Below are positions 24,891-33,285 of a DNA stretch of 64,000 bases, piece after piece. The notes under the pieces are model-generated. The model had not been told where the DNA came from. It did no database searches and saw nothing but the letters and a program-made list of their open reading frames with translations. Numbering within the stretch: position 1 is the stretch's first letter; the number at the start of each line of letters is the position of its first letter. The position numbers were made by a program, and so were the translations under genes. The stretch covers positions 238,719-302,718 of the forward strand of contig NZ_BMNK01000004.1 in the NCBI RefSeq assembly GCF_014646515.1. The letters are read 5' to 3'. This DNA is from Nonomuraea glycinis (GTDB lineage Bacteria > Actinomycetota > Actinomycetes > Streptosporangiales > Streptosporangiaceae).

Positions 24891-25814
24891 ATGGCAGCGT
24901 GCTGCGGTCCGAGCAGGGACGCGGCCGCCGGATCCCACCGGCCGGAGGCCGGGCGGGCCGTGGTGGTGGAGGCGGGGCGGCGCGAGCCACCGCGCGGGAT
25001 GGCGCGCATCCCCGGCGGGACCTTCTGGATGGGCGGGGACGACCCGGACGGCAGGCCGGAGGACGGCGAGGGCCCGGTGCGGCAGGTGCGGCTGAGGCCG
25101 TTCCTGATCGATCCGACCTGCGTGACGAACGCGCGGTTCGCCACCTTCGTGAAGGACACCGGGTACATCACGGAGGCCGAGCGGATCGGCTGGTCGTTCG
25201 TCTTCCGGCAGTTCGCCGGGCACGGCGTCATGGACGCGAGCGTGCCGCAGGCGCCCTGGTGGGCGGGGGTCGAAGGGGCGACGTGGCGGTCGCCGGAAGG
25301 GCCCGGCTCCTCGGTGCGCGACCGGCAGAACCACCCGGTCGTGCACGTGTCGTGGCACGACGCGGCCACGTACGCGGCCTGGGCGGGCAAGCGGCTGCCG
25401 ACGGAGGCCGAGTGGGAGATGGCCGCGCGCGGCGGCCTGGAGCGGGCCCGCTACCCGTGGGGGGACGAGCTGGCGCCGAAGGGCCGCCCGCGGTGCAACA
25501 TCTGGCAGGGCCGCTTCCCGGGCGCGCCCAGCAAGGGCACGATGCCGGTCAAGTCGTTCCAACCCAACGGCCACGGCCTCTACAACGTGGCGGGCAACGT
25601 GTGGGAGTGGACGGCCGACTGGTGGGGCACGGCGTGGGAACCGTTCGCCGAGGACCCGTCCGGGCCCGCCGACGGCGACGCCAAGGTGATGCGCGGCGGC
25701 TCCTACCTGTGCCACGACTCCTACTGCAACCGCTACCGGGTGGCCGCGCGCACCGCCAATACTCCCGACTCCGCCACCGGGCACACGGGTTTCCGCTGTG
25801 CGGCCATAGTCTGA
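24891..25814 (+). CDS. Formylglycine-generating enzyme (SUMF1/FGE)
   Basis: About 307 residues from the ATG at 24891, which has AGGAG five bases upstream. The FGE-sulfatase fold is clear: RIPGGTFWMGGDD near the start, PVVHVSWHDAATYAAWAGKR, LPTEAEWEMAARGG and GNVWEWTADWW. The copper-binding catalytic pair is present as Cys274 and Cys279 in YLCHDSYCNRYR, spaced as in the active human and Streptomyces enzymes. This separates it from cysteine-free FGE-like proteins. It oxidises the Cys of CxPxR in sulfatases to formylglycine. No sulfatase gene is in the window. The MurG-like gene starts only 4 bp after its stop. Confidence 0.92.
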   Translation: MAACCGPSRDAAAGSHRPEAGRAVVVEAGRREPPRGMARIPGGTFWMGGDDPDGRPEDGEGPVRQVRLRPFLIDPTCVTNARFATFVKDTGYITEAERIGWSFVFRQFAGHGVMDASVPQAPWWAGVEGATWRSPEGPGSSVRDRQNHPVVHVSWHDAATYAAWAGKRLPTEAEWEMAARGGLERARYPWGDELAPKGRPRCNIWQGRFPGAPSKGTMPVKSFQPNGHGLYNVAGNVWEWTADWWGTAWEPFAEDPSGPADGDAKVMRGGSYLCHDSYCNRYRVAARTANTPDSATGHTGFRCAAIV

Positions 25815-25818
25815 GCGC

Positions 25819-26964
25819 ATGTCACGAACCCTGCGACTGCTGATCACCGGCGGCGGCACCGGTGGTCACACCTATCCGGCTCTGACGACTCTGTCGGCGA
25901 TGCAGCGCCGTCAGGTGCCGCACGACGTGCTCTGGGTGGGCACGTCCGGCGGCCTGGAAGCCAAGATCACCGCCGAGCACGGGATCCCGTTCAAGGCGAT
26001 CACCACGGGCAAGCTGCGCCGCCGGCCCAACCTGCGCGAGCTCGGCACCAACATCGCCGACGTGTTCCGGATCCCGGTGGGGGTGTTCCAGGCGGTCGGG
26101 CACGCCGCCCGCTACCTGCCCGACGTGGTGCTGTCCACGGGCGGCTACGTGGCGGTGCCGATCGGCGTCGCGGCCAAGCTGATCCGGCGCCCGCTGGTCA
26201 TGCACGAGCAGACGACGGTGGTGGGGCTGGCCAACCGCATTCTGTCCAGGCTGGCGACCCGGATCGCGCTGTCCCACGAGTCGTCCCTGGACTACCTGCC
26301 GGCCTCGACCAGGGACAAGGCCGTGGTGACGGGCAACCCGATCAGGCCGGAGCTGCTCCAGGGCAACCGGGCGGCGGCCTACGACCTGTTCGGGCTGACG
26401 TTCGAGGTGCCGCTGATCTACGTGACGGGCGGCGCGCAGGGCAGCAAGCAGATCAACACGCTGATCCAGGAGATCCTGCCCCGGCTGCTGCCGCACGCCC
26501 AGATCGTGCACCAGTGCGGGCCCGCGTGGATCGAGCAGATGCGCTCCGTCGAGCTGCCCGCGGAGCTGGCCGACCGCTACCATCCGGTCCCTTACGTGGG
26601 CGGCGAGCTGCCCGACCTGTACGCGGCCGCCGACGTGGTGATCGCCCGCAGCGGCGCCGGCACGGTGTCGGAGCTGACCGCGATCGGCAAGCCGTCGGTG
26701 CTGATCCCGCTGATCCCGACGGGCGGTGACGAGCAGCGCAAGAACGCCGCCTACCTGGTGTCGGCGGGCGCCGCGCGCGCCCTGCTGGAGCCGCGCCCCA
26801 CCGCCGAGCTGCTGCTGGCGGAGTTGATGCCGCTGCTCGCCGACCCCGGCCGGCTCGCCGCGATGGGCGAGGCGGCGCAGAAGCTGGGCCGCCTGGACGC
26901 GGCCGACGCGCTCTGCGACCTGCTGATTCAGGCAGTGGAGAGTACGGCGCGGCCCGGCGCCTGA
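25819..26964 (+). CDS. murG: MurG-like UDP-GlcNAc:undecaprenyl-PP-MurNAc-pentapeptide glycosyltransferase
   Basis: A 381-residue GT28 protein with the donor/lipid motif GGGTGGHTYPAL near the N-terminus, YVTGGAQGSKQIN in the middle, and the UDP-GlcNAc-binding segment ARSGAGTVSELTAIGKPSVLIP (given by its ends, ARSGAGT and KPSVLIP). These are the hallmarks of MurG, which makes lipid II at the inner membrane face. It lies outside any division/cell-wall cluster and next to an FGE gene, so it may be a paralogue with a special role rather than the housekeeping copy. Its stop codon sits in a 34-bp tandem repeat. Confidence 0.87.
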   Translation: MSRTLRLLITGGGTGGHTYPALTTLSAMQRRQVPHDVLWVGTSGGLEAKITAEHGIPFKAITTGKLRRRPNLRELGTNIADVFRIPVGVFQAVGHAARYLPDVVLSTGGYVAVPIGVAAKLIRRPLVMHEQTTVVGLANRILSRLATRIALSHESSLDYLPASTRDKAVVTGNPIRPELLQGNRAAAYDLFGLTFEVPLIYVTGGAQGSKQINTLIQEILPRLLPHAQIVHQCGPAWIEQMRSVELPAELADRYHPVPYVGGELPDLYAAADVVIARSGAGTVSELTAIGKPSVLIPLIPTGGDEQRKNAAYLVSAGAARALLEPRPTAELLLAELMPLLADPGRLAAMGEAAQKLGRLDAADALCDLLIQAVESTARPGA

Positions 26965-27098
26965 CCGAGTGGCCAGGACGACCCGCCCGGGCGCCTGACC
27001 GGGTGGACAGGACGACCCGCCCGGGCGCCTGACCGGGTGGACAGGACGACGCGGCCCGGCGCCTGACCGAGCGGACATACGACCCGGCCCGGCGCCTA
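26957..27098. repeat. 34-bp tandem repeat over the murG stop codon
   Basis: GCGCCTGACC recurs at 26957, 26991, 27025 and 27059 (exactly 34 bp apart), with a shortened last unit at 27092. Each unit carries the murG terminal codons with the TGA and a GGACAGGACGAC-like core. 34 is not a multiple of three, and the units have no spacers. The array reaches the stop of the convergent membrane-protein gene. Confidence 0.85.
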
Positions 27099-27112
27099 CC
27101 AGGCGGGGCCGG

Positions 27113-28027
27113 TCAGGGATCGAGGTGGCGGAAGGCCTCGTGGGCGGAGTGGAGGCTCCGCCGCAGGGCCTGGTCGAGCTGGTCGGCGTCGCGGGAGAGC
27201 CGTTCGATCTCCGGCACCGCGAAGCCGTCGGCGCCGGACTCGGCGACCAGCTCCTCATACTGGTGGATCCGGCCGCGCAGCTCCTCGATCTGCTGGTGGG
27301 CCCGGTAGGCGCGCTCGGCCTCGGCCACGTTGGCGGCGTAGCGCTCCAGCGCCTCGACCCGGGCCACCACGGCGTCCTCGCTGCTGTCGAGCGCCCTGGC
27401 GAGCGGCTCGGCGACCGCGGCCACCTCGGGGCTGATGCCGTCGGTCACGGTCTTCCTGTGCTTGGCGCGCAGCGCGGACAGCTTGGCCAGCAGCCGGGCG
27501 ATCTCCCACTCCTGCGCGGGCAGCATCACCGCGTTGCGTACGTCGTCGAGCAGCCCTTCGGCGTTGACCGTCGACTCGGTCACGGCGGTGACGGCCCGGT
27601 GCGCCCGGATCAGCAGCCTGCGGGAGGACTCGTCGAGGTCGTCGGCGAGCACGTAGCGGCCCTCGTACCAGCGGAGCTGCTCGTAGATCTCGCGCTCGGC
27701 GGTGGCCTGCTCCTCCTCGCCGAGGTCGGTGTGGACCAGGGTGAGGACGAGGACGGGCGCGGCGACGAGGGCGAGCAGCAGCATGCCGAGGCCGCGGCTC
27801 ATCACGGCGATGATGACCAGGAGGGCGGCCACGGTCATCACGGTGATGGTCGTGGAGCGGCCCACGCCCGCCTTGGGCGGTGGCACGGGCACCCAGCCGC
27901 GGCGCATCTTGATCAGGACGTGCTTGCTCTGTCTGATCAGTCGCGCGTCGTCCGCGGGCACCCCCGGATCTACTACCACGTCCACCACAAACTCGGATCC
28001 TAGGGGAAATCGGTGTTCGGGGGTCAT
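27113..28027 (-). CDS. Tandem-paralogue membrane protein C (unknown family)
   Basis: About 304 residues starting at an ATG that shares one base with the stop codon of paralogue B. Layout: an N-terminal short domain (VVVDPGVPADDARLI, then LIKMRRGWVP), two adjacent transmembrane helices (about 60-100), then a long soluble, highly helical region (about 110-304). The most conserved parts across the three copies are NAEGLLDD, LPAQEWEIARLLAKLS and AESGADGFAVPEIERL. No catalytic motif is seen. The soluble tail is predicted cytoplasmic by the basic GWVP side, which is an inference. It is the last gene of a four-gene leftward operon. Confidence 0.8.
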   Translation of the reverse strand: MTPEHRFPLGSEFVVDVVVDPGVPADDARLIRQSKHVLIKMRRGWVPVPPPKAGVGRSTTITVMTVAALLVIIAVMSRGLGMLLLALVAAPVLVLTLVHTDLGEEEQATAEREIYEQLRWYEGRYVLADDLDESSRRLLIRAHRAVTAVTESTVNAEGLLDDVRNAVMLPAQEWEIARLLAKLSALRAKHRKTVTDGISPEVAAVAEPLARALDSSEDAVVARVEALERYAANVAEAERAYRAHQQIEELRGRIHQYEELVAESGADGFAVPEIERLSRDADQLDQALRRSLHSAHEAFRHLDP

Positions 28028-28944
28028 CAATCGTCTCCCCCGCGTAAATGGCGAAATGCCTCCTGGGCGGAGCTGACGCTGTCGCGCAGGGCCTCCTCAA
28101 GACGGTCGGCGTCCTCGGTCAGCCGGCTCAGCTCGGGCATGGCCGAGTCGTCGGCGCCGGATTCGGCCAGCAGTTCCTCATAGCGGGGCAGGTTGGCGCT
28201 GAGCCGGTCGATCTGGCGCCTGGCGCGGTAGGCGCGCTCGGCCTCGGCCACGTGGCCGGCGTAGCGCTCCAGCGCCTCGACGCGCGTGAGCACCGCCCGC
28301 TCGCTGCCGTCGAGCACCTGGGCCAGCGGTTCGGTGACGGCCGCGACCTCCGGGGTGATGCCCTCGGCGACCACCTCGTCGTGCTCGGCCCGCAGCCGTG
28401 ACAGCTTGGCCAGCAGCCGGGCGATCTCCCACTCCTGCGCGGGCAGCATCACCGCGTTGCGCACGCCGTCGAGCAGTCCTTCGGCGTGGACATGGGAGCC
28501 CATGATGGCGTCGATGGCCGTCTGGGCGCGGGACAGGAGCGCGCGGGCGCTGTCGTCCAGGTCCTCGTGCAGCACGAACCTGCCGTCGTAGCGGCGGGCG
28601 CTCTCGTAGACGTGGTGCTCGACCACGTGCCGTCGCTCGGCTTCGGCGTCCGGCCGGGGCTTGGCCACCATGCCGATGACCAGCAGCGCGGCGAGGGTCA
28701 TGATGACGACGAACGGCGTGTAGAGGCCGGCCAGGAAGAAGTCGAGCCCCCACCCGATGGCCACCAGTGCCACCGCGCTGATCAGCATGTTGGTGACCAG
28801 GCCGTACGCGGGCGAACGGGGCCGGTGGGTGGGGATCCAGCCGGCCCGGATGCGTACCAGCACCTTGCGGTTGTCACGGAACAGCTCGGCGGCCTCGCCA
28901 GGCACCGTCGGCTCTACTACCACCTTCGCAGGGCGACCTGGCAC
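28027..28944 (-). CDS. Tandem-paralogue membrane protein B (unknown family)
   Basis: 305 residues from the GTG at 28944. It has the same plan as its neighbours: VVVEPTVPGEAAELF, VRIRAGWIP, two transmembrane segments, then the helical region with HAEGLLDGVRNAVMLPAQE, WEIARLLAKLSRLRAEH and AESGADDSAMPEL. The N-terminal and membrane parts differ most between the copies while the EWEIARLLAKLS helix is nearly identical, so purifying selection acts on the soluble part. Translation is coupled to paralogue C. Confidence 0.8.
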   Translation of the reverse strand: MPGRPAKVVVEPTVPGEAAELFRDNRKVLVRIRAGWIPTHRPRSPAYGLVTNMLISAVALVAIGWGLDFFLAGLYTPFVVIMTLAALLVIGMVAKPRPDAEAERRHVVEHHVYESARRYDGRFVLHEDLDDSARALLSRAQTAIDAIMGSHVHAEGLLDGVRNAVMLPAQEWEIARLLAKLSRLRAEHDEVVAEGITPEVAAVTEPLAQVLDGSERAVLTRVEALERYAGHVAEAERAYRARRQIDRLSANLPRYEELLAESGADDSAMPELSRLTEDADRLEEALRDSVSSAQEAFRHLRGGDD

Positions 28945-28977
28945 ATAACTGATCCTATGTGGGGATCTGTCCGAACG

Positions 28978-29883
28978 TCAGCCCTCCAGGTAGCGGAACG
29001 CCTCGTGCGCGGAGCTCACACTGCGCCGCAGCGTACGTTCGACGTCGTCGGCGTCCTGGGCGAGCCGTTCGATCTCGGGTACGGCCAGCGCGTCGGCGCC
29101 CGACTCGGCCAGGAGTTCCTCGTAGTGGGGCAACCGGGCGCGCAGCGCCTCGATCTGGCCGCGGGCGTGGTAGGCGCGCTCGGCCTCGGCCACGTGGCCG
29201 GCGTAGCGTTCCAGCGCCTCGACCCGCGCGACCACGGCGGCCTCGCTGACGTCGAGGGCGTTCTGCAGCGGCCGGACCACGGCCGCGACCTCCGGCGCGA
29301 TCCCCCGGTCGATGAGGTCGCGGTGCTCGGCGCGCAGCATCGAGAGCTTGGCCAGCAGCCGGGCGATCTCCCACTCCTGCTCCGGCAGCATCACCGCGTT
29401 GCGCGCGTCGTCGAGCAGGCCCTCGGCGTTGACATGGGAGCGCAGCACGGTGCCGATGGCCCGCTGCGCCCTGCGGAGCACCTGCCCGGCCTGCTCGTCG
29501 AAGTCCTCGGGCAGGAAGTAGCGGCCGTCGTGACGCCGGGCGTGCTCGTAGACGTCCCGCTCGTGCGGGCGGTGGTTCACCGGCACCTCGTTGATACTGG
29601 CGATCTTGATGAGCACGACGAAGACGAACGTCCCCAGCAGGACGAAGCCGACCGGCGCCATGGCGGTCTCCAGCAGCACGGCCATCAACGCGATGATCAC
29701 CGGGGTGATGGCGAGCAGGATGACGCTGGACGGGCTCCTGCGCGGCCGCTCGGCCGGCGCCCCGGCAGGGGGCACCCAGCCGGATCTGATTCTGGACAGC
29801 AGCGGGGCGTTGGCACGCAGTAACCCGGCGATCTCCGGCGAGACTCCCGGCTCGACCACCACACCCACGCTCTGTCCTGGCAC
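28978..29883 (-). CDS. Tandem-paralogue membrane protein A (unknown family)
   Basis: 301 residues, the first of three tandem copies. It starts VGVVVEPGVSPEIAGLL, then LSRIRSGWVP, two transmembrane helices (ILLAITPVIIALMAVLL and FVLLGTFVFVVLIKI), then the shared helical domain (NAEGLLDDARNAVMLPEQE, WEIARLLAKLSMLRAEH, AESGADALAVPEIERL). No known domain is recognised. It lies 33 bp after the GT-C glycosyltransferase stop and 33 bp before paralogue B, so the four genes are probably one transcript. Confidence 0.8.
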   Translation of the reverse strand: MPGQSVGVVVEPGVSPEIAGLLRANAPLLSRIRSGWVPPAGAPAERPRRSPSSVILLAITPVIIALMAVLLETAMAPVGFVLLGTFVFVVLIKIASINEVPVNHRPHERDVYEHARRHDGRYFLPEDFDEQAGQVLRRAQRAIGTVLRSHVNAEGLLDDARNAVMLPEQEWEIARLLAKLSMLRAEHRDLIDRGIAPEVAAVVRPLQNALDVSEAAVVARVEALERYAGHVAEAERAYHARGQIEALRARLPHYEELLAESGADALAVPEIERLAQDADDVERTLRRSVSSAHEAFRYLEG

Positions 29884-29916
29884 CCTGGCGCCCCCAACGC
29901 TCGTGATGACGGGATA

Positions 29917-31314
29917 CTACGAGACATTTCGCCTAAGTGGCAGGCTCGCGAAGGACAGGTCAGGAAACCGCCGTCGCGGTAGGGCGGGTACGGCGAGTGC
30001 GGCAGCGAGGCAGGCCATCGGGATGGCGGGCAGCACGTACCGGTGGTCGAAGTCGATCGCGGCCACCGGCGCGACGAGCAGGAACATGGCGAACCCCCAT
30101 GGCAGCAGCGCGGGGCGGCGGCGGCCGACCGAGCCGGCCGCCCCGACGAGCAGCAACACCCCGAACAGCGTCCCGTGCAGGAACCATGGGTAGGGGTAGG
30201 CGGCCAGGACGGACCCGTACGGCTCGACGGAGCTCATGCCGCGGATGGCCGGGTCGTACTCGGCGCGCACCTTGTGGATCAGGGCGTGCTCCTCCGGCAG
30301 CCCCCAGGAGCCGTACGGGAAGCTGGCGGTGGGCGTCACCCGCCGGGGGTGCCGCACCGGCTCCCAGGTGAAGGCGAGCGAGGTGTCCCGGGCCACCTCG
30401 CGCAGGTAGTCGAGCGGCTGGGCGGCGATGGCCTTCAGCGCGAACGACCTGGCCAGGTCGTTGTGCAGGAAGCGGTCGCCGGGCAACTGGTTGAGCGAGG
30501 CGCCGGGCGCCCAGACGTACTCGGAGGCGGCGTCCACCGTCGTGCCGTTCGGGCAGAGTTTCGCCTCTTCGGGCGGCGGCTGGATGATCCGGCAGTCGGC
30601 GAAGGTCATGGTGCGTGCCCAGAGCGCGACGCCGTCGGAGCCGCTGAGCGCGAACCGGCCGTGGTGCTGGGCGTACCAGCCGGCGTAGGCGAGCAGTGGC
30701 AGCGCGCCGGCCAGCAGCAGGGCGGTGGTCCGCCGCCACGGCGTCCGTCTCAGCAGCAGGTAGAGCGCGGCCAGGCCGAGCAGGGGCACGGCGGCCGTGC
30801 GGGTCATCCCGGCCAGGGCGATCAGCAGCCCCGCCGCTACAGCGGCGCGCGCCGTCACCTGCTCGTGCCACATCAGCACCAGCAGTGCCGCCACGAGCAG
30901 GGCGATCACCTGCAGGTCCGACAGGATCGAGTGCTCCAGCCGGATGAACGACGGGTCGAACAGCACGGGCAGCGTCGCGAGCGCCGCACCCCAGCCGGGC
31001 AGCCCTCTGCGGCGCAGCAACGCGTACATCATGACCGCGACGCCGAGCCCGATCACATGCTGTACGCCCGCGATCAGGTACACGCTGTGGAAGGGGCGCA
31101 TCAGCCACAGGAACCAGGCGTACCCAGCGGGGTGGAAGGCCCCTCCCGGCCGCATGTGCACGGCCGTGTCCAGGTAGGTGAAGGAGTCGTACCAGTAGAC
31201 CTGCGCGGTGTCGTACCCCAGCATGACCAGCACGCGCAGCGCGGCGGCGAGCGCGAGCGCGGCGCCGAACAGGCGGTGCCCGGCCGGCCCCCTGAGGATG
31301 AGAATGGACGCCAT
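29917..31314 (-). CDS. Polytopic GT-C fold glycosyltransferase-like membrane protein
   Basis: A 465-residue protein with about 11 hydrophobic segments. The first external loop contains YWYDSFTYLD, where the acidic residues take the place of the GT-C catalytic Asp/Glu. A loop with His and Asp (LEHSILSDLQV) and a large extracytoplasmic domain (about 225-335, with CRIIQPPP and an LCPNGTTV loop carrying a likely disulfide) follow, as in ArnT/PMT-like enzymes using polyprenyl-phosphate sugars. The acceptor is unknown. It heads the operon with the three paralogous membrane proteins. Confidence 0.8.
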   Translation of the reverse strand: MASILILRGPAGHRLFGAALALAAALRVLVMLGYDTAQVYWYDSFTYLDTAVHMRPGGAFHPAGYAWFLWLMRPFHSVYLIAGVQHVIGLGVAVMMYALLRRRGLPGWGAALATLPVLFDPSFIRLEHSILSDLQVIALLVAALLVLMWHEQVTARAAVAAGLLIALAGMTRTAAVPLLGLAALYLLLRRTPWRRTTALLLAGALPLLAYAGWYAQHHGRFALSGSDGVALWARTMTFADCRIIQPPPEEAKLCPNGTTVDAASEYVWAPGASLNQLPGDRFLHNDLARSFALKAIAAQPLDYLREVARDTSLAFTWEPVRHPRRVTPTASFPYGSWGLPEEHALIHKVRAEYDPAIRGMSSVEPYGSVLAAYPYPWFLHGTLFGVLLLVGAAGSVGRRRPALLPWGFAMFLLVAPVAAIDFDHRYVLPAIPMACLAAALAVPALPRRRFPDLSFASLPLRRNVS

Positions 31315-31465
31315 GGATCCGCCTCGGAACGGGCCGGGGGGATCCCGGCCGGAGGCAAGGCAGTCCAGCGGCCGGGCGCTAACGCCCGTGTCACCGAAGC
31401 TGGTTATGCCCGCGTTATTCCCCTACCGTCACACTGATCGTCACTTATTGATCTTTGGGGGCATC

Positions 31466-32122
31466 GTGCGTGTTTTGATCGCCGAGGACGAGCGGATGCT
31501 CGCCGACTCGATCGCGGAGGGCCTGCGGCATGAGGCGCTCGCCGTCGACGTCGCCTACGACGGGGAGGCGGCGCTCGAACGGCTCGGCGTGCACGACTAC
31601 GACGTGCTGGTTCTCGACCGGGACCTGCCGCTGCTGCACGGCGACGAGGTGTGCCGGACGGTGGTGGACCGGGGCTGGCTGGTCCGGGTGCTCATGCTGA
31701 CCGCCGCCGGTGACGTGCGGGCGCGGGTGGCGGGGCTGTCGCTCGGGGCCGACGACTACCTGCCGAAGCCGTTCGCGTTCGAGGAGCTGGTGGCCCGGGT
31801 GCACGCGCTCGGGCGCAGGGCCAGGCGGGCGGACCCGCCCATGCTGGAGCGGGCCGGCGTGCGGCTCGACTGGGCGCACCGGCAGGTCTTCCGGGATGGG
31901 CGGTACGTGCCGCTCGCGCGTAAGGAGTTCGGGGTGCTGGCGGAGCTGCTGCGCGCGCAGGGGGCGGTCGTCTCGGCCGAGGAGCTGCTGGAGAAGGTGT
32001 GGGACGAGCACATCGACCCGTTCACCAACACGGTGCGGACCACGATGACCAAGCTGCGCAAGAAGCTCGGCCCGCCGCAGGTCATCGAGACCCTGCCGGG
32101 CGCGGGATACCGCATCCCATGA
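31466..32122 (+). CDS. OmpR/PhoB-family response regulator
   Basis: About 218 residues from the GTG at 31466 with a GGGGG ribosome-binding sequence; the long upstream extension of the frame has no family likeness. The receiver domain (1-115) has the acidic pocket EDE, the phospho-acceptor in VLVLDRDLPLLHG, Thr in MLTAAGD and Lys in LPKPF. The C-terminal winged helix (125-218) carries LARKEFGVLAELLRAQG and FTNTVRTTMTKLRKKLG. The kinase gene overlaps its stop codon. Target genes are unknown. Confidence 0.92.
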   Translation: MRVLIAEDERMLADSIAEGLRHEALAVDVAYDGEAALERLGVHDYDVLVLDRDLPLLHGDEVCRTVVDRGWLVRVLMLTAAGDVRARVAGLSLGADDYLPKPFAFEELVARVHALGRRARRADPPMLERAGVRLDWAHRQVFRDGRYVPLARKEFGVLAELLRAQGAVVSAEELLEKVWDEHIDPFTNTVRTTMTKLRKKLGPPQVIETLPGAGYRIP

Positions 32123-33285
32123 GCATCCGCCTGCGTTTCGCCGTGGCCTGCGCCGGGGTGGTCCTGGTGCTGGGCGGCCTGGCCCTGACGGGCGTCTACC
32201 TCGTGGTTCAGCAGAGTCTCGCGTACCGCACGGGCCTGATCACCCCGCGCTACATCGTCGTGGACGGCTACCGGGGCTTCGAACGGTTCGACGACATCTA
32301 CGAGGTCGCCCGGGAACGGGTGATGCAGGTGCGCGCCGTCTACGAGCGCGACACGCTGGCCAACGTGCGCACCGTCGGAGCGCTCCTGCTGCTCGCCGCG
32401 ACGGGCGGCGGGTTCGCCCTGGGCTGGCGGGCCGCCGGCTGGGTGCTGCGGCCGGTCGCGGCCGTCACCGAGACCGCGCGGCGGGTCGCGCAGAGCCACG
32501 ACCTGACCGAGCGGATCGGCTATGAGGGGCCCAAGGACGAGCTGCGGGAGTTGACCGGCGTCTTCGACACCATGCTCGGCCGCCTCGCCCGCTCCTTCGA
32601 CGGGCAGCGGCGTTTCGTCGCCAACGCCTCGCACGAACTGCGCACACCGCTGACGATCAACCGGACGCTGGTGGACGTGGCGGTGCGGCGGCCGGACGCG
32701 ACCGACGACGTCAAACGGCTCGGCGAGTCGCTGCTGCTGGTCAACGCACGGCACGAGCGGCTCATCGACGGGCTGCTCGCGCTGACCGAGGGCGAGCAGA
32801 CGGTGCTGGACCGGCGCCCGTTCGATCTGACCGACGTGGCCGAGCACGTGCTGGACCAGGCGACCGAGGAGGCGGCGGAGCACGAGGTGGTGATCCACCG
32901 ACTGCTGGACGCCGCGCCGACCGTCGGGGAGGCGGTGCTGGTGGAGCGGCTGGTGCAGAATCTGGTGGAGAACGCGATCCGGCACAACCACCCCAAGGGC
33001 GAGTTGTGGGTGACGACCCGGCAACGCAGTGAGCAGGTGGAGCTGGTCGTGGCCAACACCGGGCTGCAGGTTCCGTCGTACGAGATCGAGACGATTTTCG
33101 AGCCGTTCCGGCGGCTGCACGGCGACCGGCTCCACTCCGACCGGGGCAGCGGTCTCGGCCTGTCGATCGTTCGGGTGATCGCCGAAGCGCACGGCGGCAC
33201 GGTGATCGCCAGGCCGCGGGAGGAGGGCGGGCTGACCATCACGGTCGAACTGCCCGTCTCTCTAGGGGCTGTGGATCTTGCGTAG
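32119..33285 (+). CDS. Sensor histidine kinase
   Basis: 388 residues from an ATG overlapping the regulator stop. Two transmembrane helices (about 7-29 and 84-106) bracket a small extracytoplasmic sensor of about 55 residues. A HAMP domain follows (WVLRPVAAVTETARRVAQ). The phosphorylated His lies in ASHELRTPLTINR, and the ATPase domain shows N box VENAIRHNH, G1-like VVANTGLQV, and G2 RGSGLGLSIVRVIAEAHGG. In the G1 box the usual DxGxG is NTGLQ, a known variation in this branch. The 3' end overlaps the convergent NACHT gene by 24 bp. Confidence 0.92.
   Translation: MSIRLRFAVACAGVVLVLGGLALTGVYLVVQQSLAYRTGLITPRYIVVDGYRGFERFDDIYEVARERVMQVRAVYERDTLANVRTVGALLLLAATGGGFALGWRAAGWVLRPVAAVTETARRVAQSHDLTERIGYEGPKDELRELTGVFDTMLGRLARSFDGQRRFVANASHELRTPLTINRTLVDVAVRRPDATDDVKRLGESLLLVNARHERLIDGLLALTEGEQTVLDRRPFDLTDVAEHVLDQATEEAAEHEVVIHRLLDAAPTVGEAVLVERLVQNLVENAIRHNHPKGELWVTTRQRSEQVELVVANTGLQVPSYEIETIFEPFRRLHGDRLHSDRGSGLGLSIVRVIAEAHGGTVIARPREEGGLTITVELPVSLGAVDLA

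Noticed and set aside
25819-26964. murG as part of a division and cell-wall cluster
   Set aside because: No fts or other mur genes surround it; neighbours are FGE and unknown membrane proteins.
26957-27098. Possible CRISPR array or iteron origin in the 34-bp repeats
   Set aside because: No spacers, no AT-rich element and no replication gene nearby. The array includes the murG stop codon and looks like a tandem duplication.
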